Source: Syngnathus acus | Lineage: Eukaryota; Chordata; Actinopteri; Syngnathiformes; Syngnathidae | Direction: 5' to 3' | Length of the DNA: 64,000 bases | Assembly (NCBI RefSeq): GCF_901709675.1 | Contig: NC_051105.1 | Span: 10,898,604 to 10,962,603 of the forward strand | Shown: in pieces, positions 45,115 through 60,877 of the stretch | Layout of the letters: every line of letters starts with the position of its first letter | Numbering within the stretch: position 1 is the stretch's first letter | The notes under the pieces: model-generated | Seen by the model: the letters and a program-made list of their open reading frames with translations, nothing else | Told to the model about the DNA's origin: nothing | Database searches by the model: none | Program-made: the position numbers and the translations under genes

Positions 45115-46588
45115 GCTGCAGTGTCGTGGGTGGCGATGGAGAAGAGGAGGATGATGACGAAGATGATGATGCTGAGCCCAGCCAGACTGTAATCCAGTGA
45201 AAGGAAGCTAGTAACCGAGAGAGAAAGTACAAGGCGGTCACATGCTCATGTTGACCATTTAGTTCTTCCTTTGTTTTAAATAATCAGAGATTATTTTTAT
45301 TTAATTGGCATGTTTAGACTTCCGTATCAGGGTATTGAGACATCTGATTTGTTAGAATTTCAAGATTAAAAAAAAAAAAAAAAACGGATTAAAAATAATT
45401 TGAGTTTTAATTCTACTTTTAGCCAAAAGTAAGGTGCCGTCATCAGTTGGATCATGAGGTATCATTTAGGTGGCCTGAAAGGAAATGGAAAAGGTCTAAT
45501 CTTCAATTTGCATCGTATATATGAACAGAAACGACAATGTAACGCATTTGCCTGACCCACGACTGACCTGTTTTTGCGCTCCGTGCCACAAAGGCAAGGC
45601 AGCGCTTTGTGCAGCTGTCGCCATCTGCTGTTCGATCCTGGGAACTTCTCTCCGTTGATTGCCCCTGCCTTTAAACATACATACGTACACATATTTAGAA
45701 TCACTTTGACATCGAAAAGCAAATTAATGCAAACTGAAAATAGTCACCAACCGCTTGTGATCATTTAAGAATTTGAAGCAATCACTTACCTAAGAAAAAA
45801 TAGTGTTGTTCTGAATAAAATTGTTGTTTGTTGTATAATTAGGCAGACTAATCGACCATTTTCTATCTATTTCCATTTTGTGCAACTTACTTCAACCTGC
45901 TGTCGACTGAAATAGACATCACAATGTCCACAGCGCACCTTGAGAACATCACGTGACCAAAGAAAGAAACTAGGTCAACAAAAAACTTTAAAAAAATAAT
46001 TTGGAAAAAGTAAACAAAAAAAACAAAAAAATACTAAATGATATCCGCTGTCTGCATTTTATAGATAACCCGGTGAAAGGCTAACATGATTTATTCTGCT
46101 ACTATGACATTCCAACAGAGACTGATCTTTTCACAACTACAAAAACAGCCTCCATTTCAAAATCACATTACAGTACACACAGAAATTGTTTTCAAGCACG
46201 TATCACAAATGTAGCAGTGATGCGTCGGAAACATTTGGTAGCCTACGGTTTGAGATTAAGAACAAAATGTGATTTTTTTTGCTACACAAAAAACATGTCA
46301 TTTACATATACTCAGTATGTGTATATAACGTAGATATATCAATATCACTTGAGGCTACTTGACAGAATATTTGCTCATTTCGACACGACATAGTGTATTT
46401 GGAGGGTACATCCAATCACTATCACCAATAATCAATATTAATATATATATAAATTATATTCCTATTTACAGTGGCCCTGATTGTAAGAAGTGGATTTTGG
46501 ATAATGTACAGTTTTTGGCTATTAACAGTGGAAGGGAACTGTCCGAACAGATGGATGGAGGGATTATAGAAGGATGGATCGAGTTGAT
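45115..46588 (-). other. slc4a10 upstream region and tbr1 3' flank
   Basis: No coding exon recognised. A possible acceptor on the minus strand (GGATTACAG before 45189) would define a 5' UTR exon carrying the slc4a10 start, so the promoter is probably further right. The region is AT-rich with A/T homopolymers (45366-45384, 46006-46031). Confidence 0.5.
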
Positions 46589-46650
46589 TAAAAAAAGTCG
46601 ACACACCCCTGTTCAAATGCCAGGTTATTGTGAGATATAAATTGAGAGTA
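46589..46650. mobile_element. Fragment of the 12.8-kb MITE family, copy 2
   Basis: AAAGTCGACACACCCCTGTTCAAATGCCAGG matches the left end of the element at 12751-13069 (TCTACACCTCCCTGTTCAA...CCAGG) and the inside TTGTGAGATA. Only one end is present, so it is truncated. Confidence 0.6.
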
Positions 46651-46745
46651 AGATTAATCATTGAACAAATAAACAATTGAGTGGCGTGTGATAGAGAGAG
46701 AGAGAGTGTGCAGGGTGGGATAGAAAGACATTAAATGGAAAAAAA

Positions 46746-46862
46746 GGATGGATGGATGGATGGATGGATGGATGGATGGATGGATGGATGGATGGATGGA
46801 TGGATGGATGGATGGATGGATGGATGGATGGATGGACAGACGGATGGATGGATGGATGGATT
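46746..46862. repeat. (GGAT)n tandem repeat in tbr1 3' UTR
   Basis: About 29 GGAT/ATGG units, with one impure spot (GGACAGACGG, 46834-46843). It starts about 20 bp after the tbr1 stop codon, so the tbr1 mRNA should carry (AUCC)n at the very start of its 3' UTR. Confidence 0.95.
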
Positions 46863-46883
46863 TGCTGGGTTGGATGGAAGGAT

Positions 46884-50898
<4,015 letters not shown>

Positions 50899-50970
50899 AA
50901 CCCAGCCTATAGATTTTTTCTCTAGACTTTTTGCTATATAGTACATACGCCTCCCACAATTCAACGCAGT

Positions 50971-51006
<36 letters not shown>
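50971..51006. repeat. G36 homopolymer upstream of tbr1 start
   Basis: 36 consecutive G on the plus strand (C36 on the tbr1 sense strand), 73-108 bp upstream of the chosen ATG. It is probably 5' UTR or core promoter. Its length in the assembly may be inexact. Confidence 0.95.
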
Positions 51007-51007
<1 letters not shown>

Positions 51008-51095
51008 ATTATTTCGACTTGAGGCAATTGAACGTGCAAGCATGCGGGAACGTGCGCCTCTCTATCACTGCCTCTCTAATGAAACCAGCGCGCTG

Positions 51096-51144
51096 ATTGG
51101 TTGAGGCTGTCTTGAGATTTAATTAGGCACGTCTTAATTAAGAC
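51096..51144 (-). promoter_or_regulatory. tbr1: Candidate tbr1 proximal promoter: CCAAT box and TAATTA palindrome
   Basis: ATTGG at 51096-51100 reads CCAAT on the tbr1 strand, about 200 bp upstream of the ATG. GTCTTAATTAAGAC at 51131-51144 is a perfect 14-bp palindrome centred on TTAATTAA, containing homeodomain-type TAATTA cores, and another TTTAATTA lies at 51119-51126. Function is inferred. Confidence 0.4.
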
Positions 51145-51236
51145 TGAGACAAGTACAGTGGGGAGCTGTAGGCACCACAAACAGCCTAAATCCGCGAATA
51201 ACTAAAGTGCATGAAAATAAAATCACATTTGAAAAT

Positions 51237-51597
51237 TACTATAAAAACAGCTGGGTCAAAAATAACCCAAATTATTTTTTTTGTAAAGTTTGATTTAAAA
51301 AATTGGGTCAAATGAGTAATCCACAAAAAGACAACTTTTTGGGTTATTTCTTTTTAACTCAACTGCACGCTTAAAACTGTTGTGTCAAAAATAACCCAAT
51401 TTTGATCACAAAAAATTGGACTGAATGACTACTAGTGTGAATTTGACCCATTTGGGCTGGGGCTTTTTTTGGGTAGGGGGGACAACCTTAAGTTGGGTCA
51501 AATTGACCCAACTTCCTGGGTGGTTTCCATTTTTAACCCGCCAGTTATAAGGGTGCATAATTGGGTTATTTTTTAACCAAGCGTTTCTAGAGTGCAG
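51237..51597. mobile_element. MITE-like element built of GGGTCA/TGACCC motifs
   Basis: The left end has CTGGGTCAAAAATAACCCAA and the right end has TTGGGTTATTTTTTAACCAA, inverted relative to each other. Inside, GGGTCAAA and TTTGACCC recur at least eight times on both strands. About 360 bp, non-coding. This motif structure is familiar from a widespread fish DNA-transposon derivative. Target duplication is not clear. Confidence 0.65.
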
Positions 51598-52226
51598 ATC
51601 ATTGCTTTCTGTGTTTAGCTATTTTACCTGCGTTATTTACCTATTTATGTGCCATGAGTGCCAAAGTATGTCCGCAGAAGACATTGGGGGATTTATTATT
51701 CACATCGATGACAGACAGCCCATGACAGCCTCGTGCATGGGATGCCTTAAAATGTTTGTGATATAGCGTGAAATCACAGCGTCCCATTGAAGATGTGTTT
51801 ATGAGTCCCAGGGACGATTAATATTTCATAGGCGCTGAAGTTATGAGCCAGTGCACTGATATCGGGGACATGGCACACTAAGCTGAGGGGAAGGTTGGAA
51901 AGGCCATTGTTGATTTTGGAATATTTGAGAGAAAAAAAAAATAACCACGTTGAATTTCACCTGAGTGGACACGGGCCATTTCATTAGGGACACCAGCCCA
52001 ATCATGGGACCCAATTGAAAAAGTGGCCAAACTTAATACACTGTTGTACATACCACCTTGGCCAATGATTAGAAACGGATTATAGAACTAGAAATAAAAA
52101 ATAAAGAAGCCATAGTAGTTGAAAAGTCAGTGCAGCATGGAGCAGCTGCAGCCATGGCTGCATGGTGAACACCTTGCTCTCCAGCCTAATAAGCTTATTA
52201 CCAAGGTAACACATGCTGCTGTTGGG

Positions 52227-52256
52227 GAGGGGGGGGGGGGGGGGGGGGGGAGGGGC
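52227..52256. repeat. Poly-G tract
   Basis: About 27 G interrupted by single A at either end. A similar but shorter run of about 16 G lies at 53471-53486. Confidence 0.9.
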
Positions 52257-55200
52257 TTCATCTCATCCAGACTGCTGGGCACTTTTGTATACGGCAATTC
52301 ATTGGATTGCAAGGGCAAATTGACCTTTCCATTTAACAGCTGGATTGCATATTGATGAACGTGTGCTTAAATTGTTGATTGTGGTTAAAAAAAAAAAGTG
52401 ACTACAGTGAATCTTAAAATTGTGTTTTGATAAGTTGAAATCTGCCTAAAGCACATGACAGATGGCATATTTCCAAAAATATAATTTTTTTCTATAGCCT
52501 CTATAGTTTTCAAAAAAACTTTCAGATTTATCCAGTTAACTTTCAGTTCATTCAAAACAGCATCGCACTATAGGAAAGTAAAAGAGTAGGAGGCTTAGTA
52601 GCTGTACTGGAGTGTACATGGCTTGTAGCACTAATGAACGTGGCGCGACGCTAACAAGAGAGGTCATTATACAGTAAGGTTGAAGGGTCCGGTAATCTAT
52701 TGCTGTGAAACAAACAAGCACGGGCTTGTCCGGACCTGAGCGTGAGGAGATGGCTTCATTATAGGATTATGGTTCACTTCCAACTCAGATCTTTAATCAT
52801 CACAATGGTCTTGCCTGCTTTAATCCCTTGAACCAACTAATGGAGGTACCTGTAAAGGACAACTAACTCACCTGGATGCACCCGGGAGTTGCTCATCAGT
52901 ATATATAGCATATATAGAGCTTCAACAAAGTGTGTCTAACTATAGAAAAAAAATATTTTAAAAAATCATTACATGTAACATTTTTTATGTATTTTGCTAG
53001 CACTGTTGTAACACAAAAACATTGACAAAATTACTTTTTAAAAACGTTTTAAAATAATCATCCCTCCATGGCCCCATTTTGTGCGAGAAACCACCGCGTC
53101 TGAGGAAGAACAATCAGTCAGACAAAAGGCATGACTAAGAAGGTTTAAATTATGTGTTTTCACCATTGTCCTTATGATACAGCTTTTGGACTAGATATCA
53201 TTAGAGTTAGATTTAAAAATAATAATAAAAACAAACATTTAATATTACGGATCAGCTCTTCCTTGCACTATTATTCTGATTGCCGTCTTGCCGAAGGAAT
53301 GTGTGCGAGCCACCTGGGTCTAATCTAATCAATGTGAATGACAAGGAGAGAAAAAGGGCCGAAAGTGAGCACCAGCTTGGGGACTTTAGCTGATGCCCAC
53401 TACTGTCACTTCAATGATAGCATCGCAGCGCACCAAATGACAACAAAATTATAACCAGCAAGGATACAGTGAGGGGGGGGGGGGGGGACACACGGCGCGC
53501 TACTCCACTCAGGTGAAATTGCCTTTTTTTTTTTGCCCCCTCCATCGACGGAATGGCATGTCTCTTGTCGGATGGGTAAACATTTCCTTGTCAGGCCAGT
53601 AATAAGGAATGAGGCACGCTGGGCCAAGACTAAGAGGATAGAGCCAAGGTTGTTTGGAATTCATGACAGGTAGTGGCTTATATTACAGCGGCACTAAAAA
53701 TTTCATGGGAATGCATTTAAGATGGCCCTTGACTTATTTATATGTTGTTTGCCACATGTCACATTGCAATTTCCGTCAATAAATCAAAACAAAAGGAAAG
53801 GAATCTCACGGTTTTTCTTCAATTGAGATGTTTCCCCGACGCTCGTCAAATGTTTAATGAAGTGGTTTGGCTAATCCCGCCACGTGGCCCTTGGCGCTAT
53901 GCTAATATGAGCCGCCCCAGTGTGTCAATGGGACTCGGCGTTGCTCTCTGACAGCTGCAAACTCGCAAAAGGGGGCGGAGTGGACAGTTGCGGCTTTTAA
54001 AGTCTCATTAGCCGTCCTCCCTGGACACGCGGCGACACGCGTCCGTACGCACGACTACACCTGCTCATTACAGCCGTGCCTTGAAAGGACGCAAGCCAAT
54101 GCGCTTCACCGCAAAGCTCTCGGCAAATTAACCTCAGAGCAGGTGATTGTGGTGTTCAGTGGGAATTTGAGTGTGCTTAAAAAAAAAGAATATGTCGTTG
54201 AAGGGAGCATTCAGGAGGTTCAACAGGTGTTTCCGCAATGACAGGACCAAATCATTTCCTAAAATGTTCAATTTAAAGTCATATAAATTCAATATAAACC
54301 GTCTTGCAGCAGATTTGGGGTCGATGACTAAACTTGGTGAATCAGCATTTAGCTGTTATGCTGCACGCAAATGCTATATGATAACAACAGAACTCAAATA
54401 GGCCACAAGTTCAGTAAGCTACTTTTGATTTCTTTAGCTTGATTTGAAATATCTTTGAGATTTTGATCATAAATGCTTTTAGGTGTGGCGTTATCCCACA
54501 TATGAAATAATTAAAATTAAAATTAAAATTAAAATTAAAATAAAAAACAAAATATAACGTATAAAATATAAAATATATAAAATGTAAACAATAAAAATAA
54601 ATATAAATGAAGCTACTTTGCCTTACCTTGCGTAGTCCTCTTCATTACTCGACATGACAAGACCAAACGAGTCCTAACAATTGATCAACAATCTTTTGGA
54701 ATCAAAGATCATTTCATCTGGGGAAAGCAGCCACAGGGTCATCATCTGGTTGCCATAGCACTAAAGAGAGACTGGAGGAGTAACAGAAAGCTGACAGAAG
54801 AACACTAAACAGTGACGCGTCAGATGTAAATTGTCTTTCTAGCCAAAATTAAAATGTCTTGTTAAAATGAAGTTGGCAAGTTGGGCCATGCAGTCATCGA
54901 TGTCCATATGAAAGTAAGCCGACCTGTTTTTTAACGGCGACACCGTTGTAGCGTCTTCATCTGGAAGATGACACACTCTGAGACCTGTGTGAATTTTGTC
55001 TCACACCAACTCCAGCGAAGTAACACGTGTGAAACATTGCAATGTGGCGTCTACAAGCCCGAAGCCAAGACTGATTTGCAGACTATGCATTTTCTCAAAA
55101 AAAAAATAAAAAAATGACAAGCTACAATCGCAAGTTCACACGGCTGAAATGTAGGCCCAATGTGCCTTAAAAATGTCTTTTTATCGCCGTCTCCTGACCT

Positions 55201-55951
55201 TTTATCAACTGTTGGGATTGTTGCCTTTGCCGTTTAAAAATTAACCAGGGCGTGTGACCCGGGATGCGCGACTGGGCTTTGTGACCATTTTGTCATTTCT
55301 GCTGCCATGCGCCTTCAGACGTCTGCGAGTGAAGAACACGGCCACTGTCCCCTCGGCGAGCCCTCGGCATGAAAAATTCACACCGACGCTTCTTTTCAGG
55401 CCATTTCTGATGAAAAGCGCGCCGGAATGAAACTGACTTATGCCAAATGAATATCGGCGGATTGTCGTGATTGCGGGGGGCTGATGTTTGTAACGTTGGA
55501 ATTATTTATCAGTGACATTGCTCGCATTTTAAGAGTAGCCTTGCCATCAAGTGTGTGCACTTAGTGCCGTGGGACTCCTCAGAGGTTTCCCATGCAATAT
55601 CTCCACTTAAAATGACAAACAATAGAAACTTTTGCTTGGATTTTATTTAATTTTTTCATTTTTATTTTCTTTGTTCTTATTCTCACCTCCATGGACAATT
55701 TGAATTTTTCACTTTGGGTTACTGGAGGGGTTTTCTAATTTTGCAAGCAACCTGATTGAATGGAATAAATTTGATTTGATTTTATGAGTGGACTGTTAGT
55801 TGTGGTATCAGTGTTTATTTAATTGTGACATGTAGTTTGCTAGCTAGCGATGCCTGCTAGCGTGGCCGCTTTAGAGCGCCTCGTTGTGCAAAAGAGTAAA
55901 TTGAGGTAAAAGTTTGGACATGGAAAAAATTTTACTCGTCGAGGTACTGCT

Positions 55952-55952
<1 letters not shown>

Positions 55953-55987
<35 letters not shown>
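55953..55987. repeat. (TTA)n microsatellite
   Basis: Eleven to twelve TTA units, no nearby gene. Confidence 0.95.
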
Positions 55988-58900
55988 GAAGTAGTAGTAA
56001 TATTTTGAATATAATGTAATGACAATAACTCTCCTGGATACGGATTTAGCAATTCCCAAATTGTATGAAAAAAAAACCCCACATCACATGGATCAGTAGC
56101 TTCGTTATATCTTCATTACGTCCATGACAAAGCGCCCAGTTCTTAAAATAACTGGTAAAAAAAAAAAAGGGAAATATTGAAAGGCGAGCAGGAGAAAGCG
56201 GACGGCTGTCGCGTTGCAAAAATAATAGTCATTAAAATCACAGGCAACAACACCAGGCCAACCCGCAGCTCATTGGGAATGCAGTGTGAAAATAGAGAGG
56301 CCTGCAGATTATCACTCCGCCTAACGCATGTTTAATTTATGCCGCGGCAATATTGTCGAGAGCCCGAGTGCTCCCGAAAAACAAGACGCCGATAAAAGCA
56401 AGGAGACCGAAGGGAAAGCCCCCCCCAAAAAATAACATGAGCTTGGAGTCAAATGCCGCAAAATGGAGAGAACACACTTGAGAATGGGAGCATTAGAGAC
56501 ATCCCCAACATGTTTAGCACAACTTCACAGCAATGTAATCGAGCTACTTTGGCATTGTACTTAGTTACGATAAATACAAAGCCTTTCTTGGCATGCCCGA
56601 GATAAATATTGCAAATTTTCAAGTGACGATTTGCAAAATTAAATGTTGGGTGCCTTCAATGTATAATGACAATTGTTAGATCTTTCTACATGTGTTGCTA
56701 CACCATTTGTGTTCATATTTCCGTTATACCATCGCTATGCCAGTTCTTTCATTAGCCTGTGGATAGCGTTATGTGCTGGCATAAAGCTATCAGACTTTAA
56801 GGGAAAGTTATGTAAAGTGTGATGAGTTGATATCACTGCCACCATACAAGTGCTTCCATTTGACATTTTTGTGCCCAAGTCAAAGCAAAAGTAGGACAAA
56901 CAGCGGAAAGTCGGGTCACTTATATCTCAGGGTAGGTACCACTGTATATGTTAGCAAATTTGCAATAAGCTAGATTTCATCAGATAAACTTCTTAAGTTT
57001 GGTTGACCATTTTTGTGCTTACATATACATGAAAGCAGTGAATTTTTGTTTTGTTTTCTGTTTTAATTTGTAGACTTAAAACAAAAAAGCCAATTCTTGC
57101 CGCATTCAAATATAAAGAAGTGACCATCGAGCAATTTCTGAGTACTCGATGATGTGTTTCTTTCTTCTCCACCTCCTCCCCCTCCTCCCCCTGGCTGAGT
57201 GAAATGGAATTGCCTCTCACATTCAAAGACAGCTCGAGGAAGGTGATAATAGAGCTACTCCCTGCTGTCTACAGGCAGGAAATAGGAAAGTGGCATATGG
57301 GGGCCAGGAAGCAAATCGAGAGGAAATGTGACCAGGCAAGGGAAGAAACCCAAGGAAAGGTTAATGATCAGTGCACAACTCTACGGGGAGTGGGACGGCG
57401 TTGCAAGTTGAGAAAAGAAATGAATGTGACATGAGTCACCCGCAAACAAACCCAAGTTGTGTCCTGACAAACTTGGGATGGATTAGCTTCCGCGCCGCTG
57501 AGTGACACGAGCGGCAATTTGATTGGGAGGATGAGGGGACAAGCTAATAAATTCAGAGCCTCGCCGGTATGTGTTAACTGTAGAGTACCTCTGCCTCATT
57601 TTAGATGAACACTTAGGCCTACTGTGCTTCTTTTTTTTTCCAGCGTTGGTCATGATAGTGGTACTTTGATTTTTTTCCAGGTGGTACCAAACAAGAGCTC
57701 GTGAATCCGGTTGTAGAAGGCTTTTCACTGTACACAAAATGTAGTTGAGGGACAATTTAAAAAGGACATCATGGCGATGGTTAGTGACTAGATTATGAAA
57801 TGTACAGAATGGATGAAAAGGGGAAATAAATGTAGCTTTGCACCCCAAGGTGCAGCACATGCAGACAGCTGTGGTAACAGCCGGACACAAGAGACAAAGC
57901 AACATCACATGTACGGCCCTCTTCCAGATATGACAACTTGATAATTTGACAATAACAACATAACACTTAAATCCAAAAGTGACATGACGGTGTCATCTGA
58001 GGCGGCCGGATCGATGCACCGTCGGGTTTGTCGAGCCCGAGCAAGTTCTGAAGCAATTTGTGGCTCGGTTTGAATGGAGTTTGCTCTACCTGGCTCATAT
58101 GTTAGCAATCAGCAGATTAAAAAAGAAATAATTTGAAGTTAAATTTAGAACGGGCCAGAAGAATTCTCTAAAGACTTAACCTCTGTTGCCATGGAGACCC
58201 TGCATCACTCAGGAGATTCTTTGTTTTGTTAGCATTAGCAAACGTGCTCATTGCAATGAGAGCCAAACGATCAATGATCCATCAATTCCTCAGTGCACAA
58301 AACAAAAAGGCGCTCGAGGAAGCCCTGCTCGTCCGTAACGTCCCCTTGCGAGACTGCCAAGTCCAGCGGATCACTTTGACAGACTCGGCAAGTTGCCTTG
58401 GTGACCGTCCAGGCTGCACCAGCTGGCAACGTCTCCACCCACCACCACCACCACCACCACCACATTCATCCGTAAAAAGTTAAAAAACAAAAAAATATAT
58501 ATCTTTCAAATATTCAACAGTCCCTCCTGCTTTCGAAGGGGTAAGGGGTACTGCTGAATTATGCAACCGGACGGGGACGTCCCATGGCCGGCGGGACTAG
58601 TAAGTAGCAGCGAGTATAGCTCTCAAGGTGACATCATTCACACCAGCAGATATGTTGAGACAGTTAGCGTACTACTCGGCCGCTTGAGCCGACTCCAAAA
58701 GCAGGCGATGCTGTTACTCATTTAAAAGCATCTACTGACCATCTGTTGATGCTAAAATCCCAACATGATTGCCATTTTCAGATCACTGGGCCTTTATTGG
58801 TCTCGTTTGAAAGCCAATGCGCTCTTTTTGGGGCTGTCTATATGGAAATCTATGGAAAGCTGTTTGAGCATTTATTAGACATTCTTGAGCTCCATTTTAT

Positions 58901-59619
58901 AGTCCATGTACTATACCACTCTAATATGTTATGCGTCCAAAAATGGCTTTTGCAACTAGTCACTTGAGCTGCCAGATAAAGTTGGACCTCGTGTTGAGCT
59001 GAAATAAAAAAAAACTTGTCTTACTCTTGAGGACAAAGGGTATTGTAATACACAGACTTTAAGATGGCTGTCAAGGATGCTGAATGAATGACAGCAGCTA
59101 CGGAAAAAGTAAACATGATGAAAATGCAGCAGCAGGTCTCCACGGTGCATTGCAGATGAGTGCGCAGAAAGCACTTTGCGGATCGTTGTCACACGTATGA
59201 CGAGGGACGAGCACGCTCGCTATCCCCAGGTTACGCCAGGTGTGAACAAAATATGCAGCCAATTTGTTTTGTTGGAAAATGGAAGCGTTCATGTAGCTTG
59301 AAATTGGTCTTTCGTGATGAAAAAAAAACATCTTGTATTTGGCCACATTTATTTACCGTAATTTTCGGACTATAAGTCGCTCCGGAGTACAAGTCCCATC
59401 AGCCATAAAATGCCCAAAAAAGTGAAAAGAAAAACATATATAAGTCTCTCCGGAGTATAAGTCGCATTTTGGGGGGCAATTTATTCGACAAAATCCAACA
59501 CCAAGAACAGTCATGAACGAGCAGGCTAAACGATAGGTATGCTAACGTGACATAAACACAAACGAAGAGCTGAGAACGGCCCTGACGTAAAATTCAGAGT
59601 TATTCAAATAACTATTACA

Positions 59620-60060
59620 TAAATAACACGTTAATAAAACCATCTGTGTCACTCCAATTCATTAAATCCATCGATCGTCCTTTGTCAACAATGCGTGCGC
59701 GCCGCTGACGGGGCTTGCACTTCAAAATATTCCACAGGCCCATATAACGATATATAAATTATATATCAAATAACTATTATATAAGCAATAATGTTATCAA
59801 ACCATCTGTGTCACTCCAAATCATTAAATCCATCGATCGTCCTTTGTCAACAATGGGTGCGCGCAGCTGACGGCGCTTGCACTTCAAAATATTCCACAGG
59901 CCCATATAACGATATATAAATTAGATATCAAATAACTATTATATAAGCAATAGTATTATCAAGCCATCTGTGCACTCTAAATCATTAAATCCGTCGATCA
60001 AATTCCTCGTCCTTCGTCAACAACGCCGCGCGTGCGCCCTGACGTCAGCCTCGTCATTAT
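59620..60060. repeat. Tandem array, 162-bp unit x about 3
   Basis: The phrase CATCTGTG recurs at 59641 and 59803, and CATCTGTGC at 59965: exactly 162 bp apart each time. CATCGATCGTCC and ATTCCACAGGCCCATATAACG follow at matching offsets. The third copy is the most diverged. Confidence 0.9.
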
Positions 60061-60177
60061 TCCACAGATCTACTATATAACTATATTGTAGTGTTAACAA
60101 AGTTCAAGGAAAGACGTGGGTTTGGTAAACGGCTCTTTATTTAACAAAACAAACTTCCAGGCGTGTGGCGGCGTGGA

Positions 60178-60475
60178 CTTCCAGCCACGGAAGTGGAAGA
60201 GAGCTCCATAGAATAGGACCGGGCGTGCGTAAAAGCCATGACCGAGCCCCATCCACCGTCCCCGGACAGCCACCCGGCCGAGCGCCGGCCCTCGACTTCC
60301 ATCCACGGAAGTGAAAGAGAGCTCGGTAGAGTAGGACCGGGCGTGCGTAAAAGCCATGTCCGAGCCCCATCCACCGTCCCTGGACAGCCACCCGGCCGAG
60401 CGCCGGCCCCCGACTTCAATCCACGGAGGTGAAAGAGAGCTCCGGAGAGTAGGACCGGGCGTGGGTAAAAACCAT
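60178..60475. repeat. Tandem array, 118-bp unit x about 2.5
   Basis: CTTCC(A)...CCACGG starts at 60178 and 60296, and CTTCAATCCACGG at 60414. Each GC-rich unit contains GGACCGGGCGTG and CACCCGGCCGAGCGCCGGCC. Units are over 90 percent alike by eye. Open frames here on both strands arise only because the unit is stop-poor. Confidence 0.9.
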
Positions 60476-60852
60476 AATAGTTTTTCAAACCTTCTGTGTC
60501 ACTCCAAATCCTTAAATCCTTCAAACTCTTCGTCTGCCGTGTCACTTAGAAACAAAGCCGCTAACGATGCCGGTAGTACGTGGGGCCCTTCGTCATCTTC
60601 TTCATCCCGTGATCAATCTTTGTCCTTTATGTAAACAACCGCCGCGCCACGCCGCGTCGCGCTGCGTCTCGCTGCTGACGTCACTTGAAATTCAAATTAC
60701 AGTAATCCCTTGCTACATCGCGGTTCCACTTTTTTTTGGGGGGGAAAATTTTTGAAAAAAAACACATATAAGTCGCTCCTTATTATAAGTCGCCCCCCCC
60801 ACCCAAACTATGAAAAAAAACGCGATTTATAGTCCGAAGATTACGGTATTTA

Positions 60853-60877
60853 TTTATCTATCTATCTATCTATCTAC
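60853..60877. repeat. (TATC)n microsatellite beside the transposon
   Basis: Five to six TATC units directly after the right end of the element at 59356-60846. Confidence 0.85.

Larger units (their letters stand above)
51598..59355. other. Gene desert upstream of tbr1
   Basis: No exon with support on either strand. Contents are AT-rich unique sequence, G-runs at 52227-52250 and 53471-53486, (TTAAAA)-like units at 54507-54545, (TTA)n at 55953-55987 and (CCA)n at 58437-58462. Several more GC-balanced blocks (about 53860-54140, 55240-55500, 56190-56400) look less random and could be conserved control elements. PSMD14, the next human neighbour, is not reached. Confidence 0.55.
59356..60846. mobile_element. 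1.5-kb TA-flanked inverted-repeat element with internal arrays
   Basis: CCGTAATTTTCGGACTATAA at the left and TTATAGTCCGAAGATTACGG at the right are inverted ends between TA dinucleotides. ATAAGTCGCTCC recurs near both ends. No transposase frame. The middle is two tandem arrays, a 162-bp unit (three copies) and a 118-bp unit (two and a half copies). The CCGT ends and TA flanks resemble the elements at 21011 and 31814, though the inner sequence differs. Confidence 0.78.

Noticed and set aside
57483-57908. 141-aa minus-strand frame upstream of tbr1
   Set aside because: Low-complexity and Cys/Lys-rich, with no splice signals or domain.
59600-60060. Possible CRISPR-like array (162-bp period)
   Set aside because: Whole units repeat, not short repeats with unique spacers, and the genome is eukaryotic.
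60094-60634. Cluster of open frames on both strands
   Set aside because: They come from the 118-bp tandem unit within a transposon. No known domain is present.
60036-60684. TGACGTCA-type sites near 60041 and 60677
   Set aside because: They lie inside the transposon at 59356-60846 and far from any promoter, so they are not counted as control elements.
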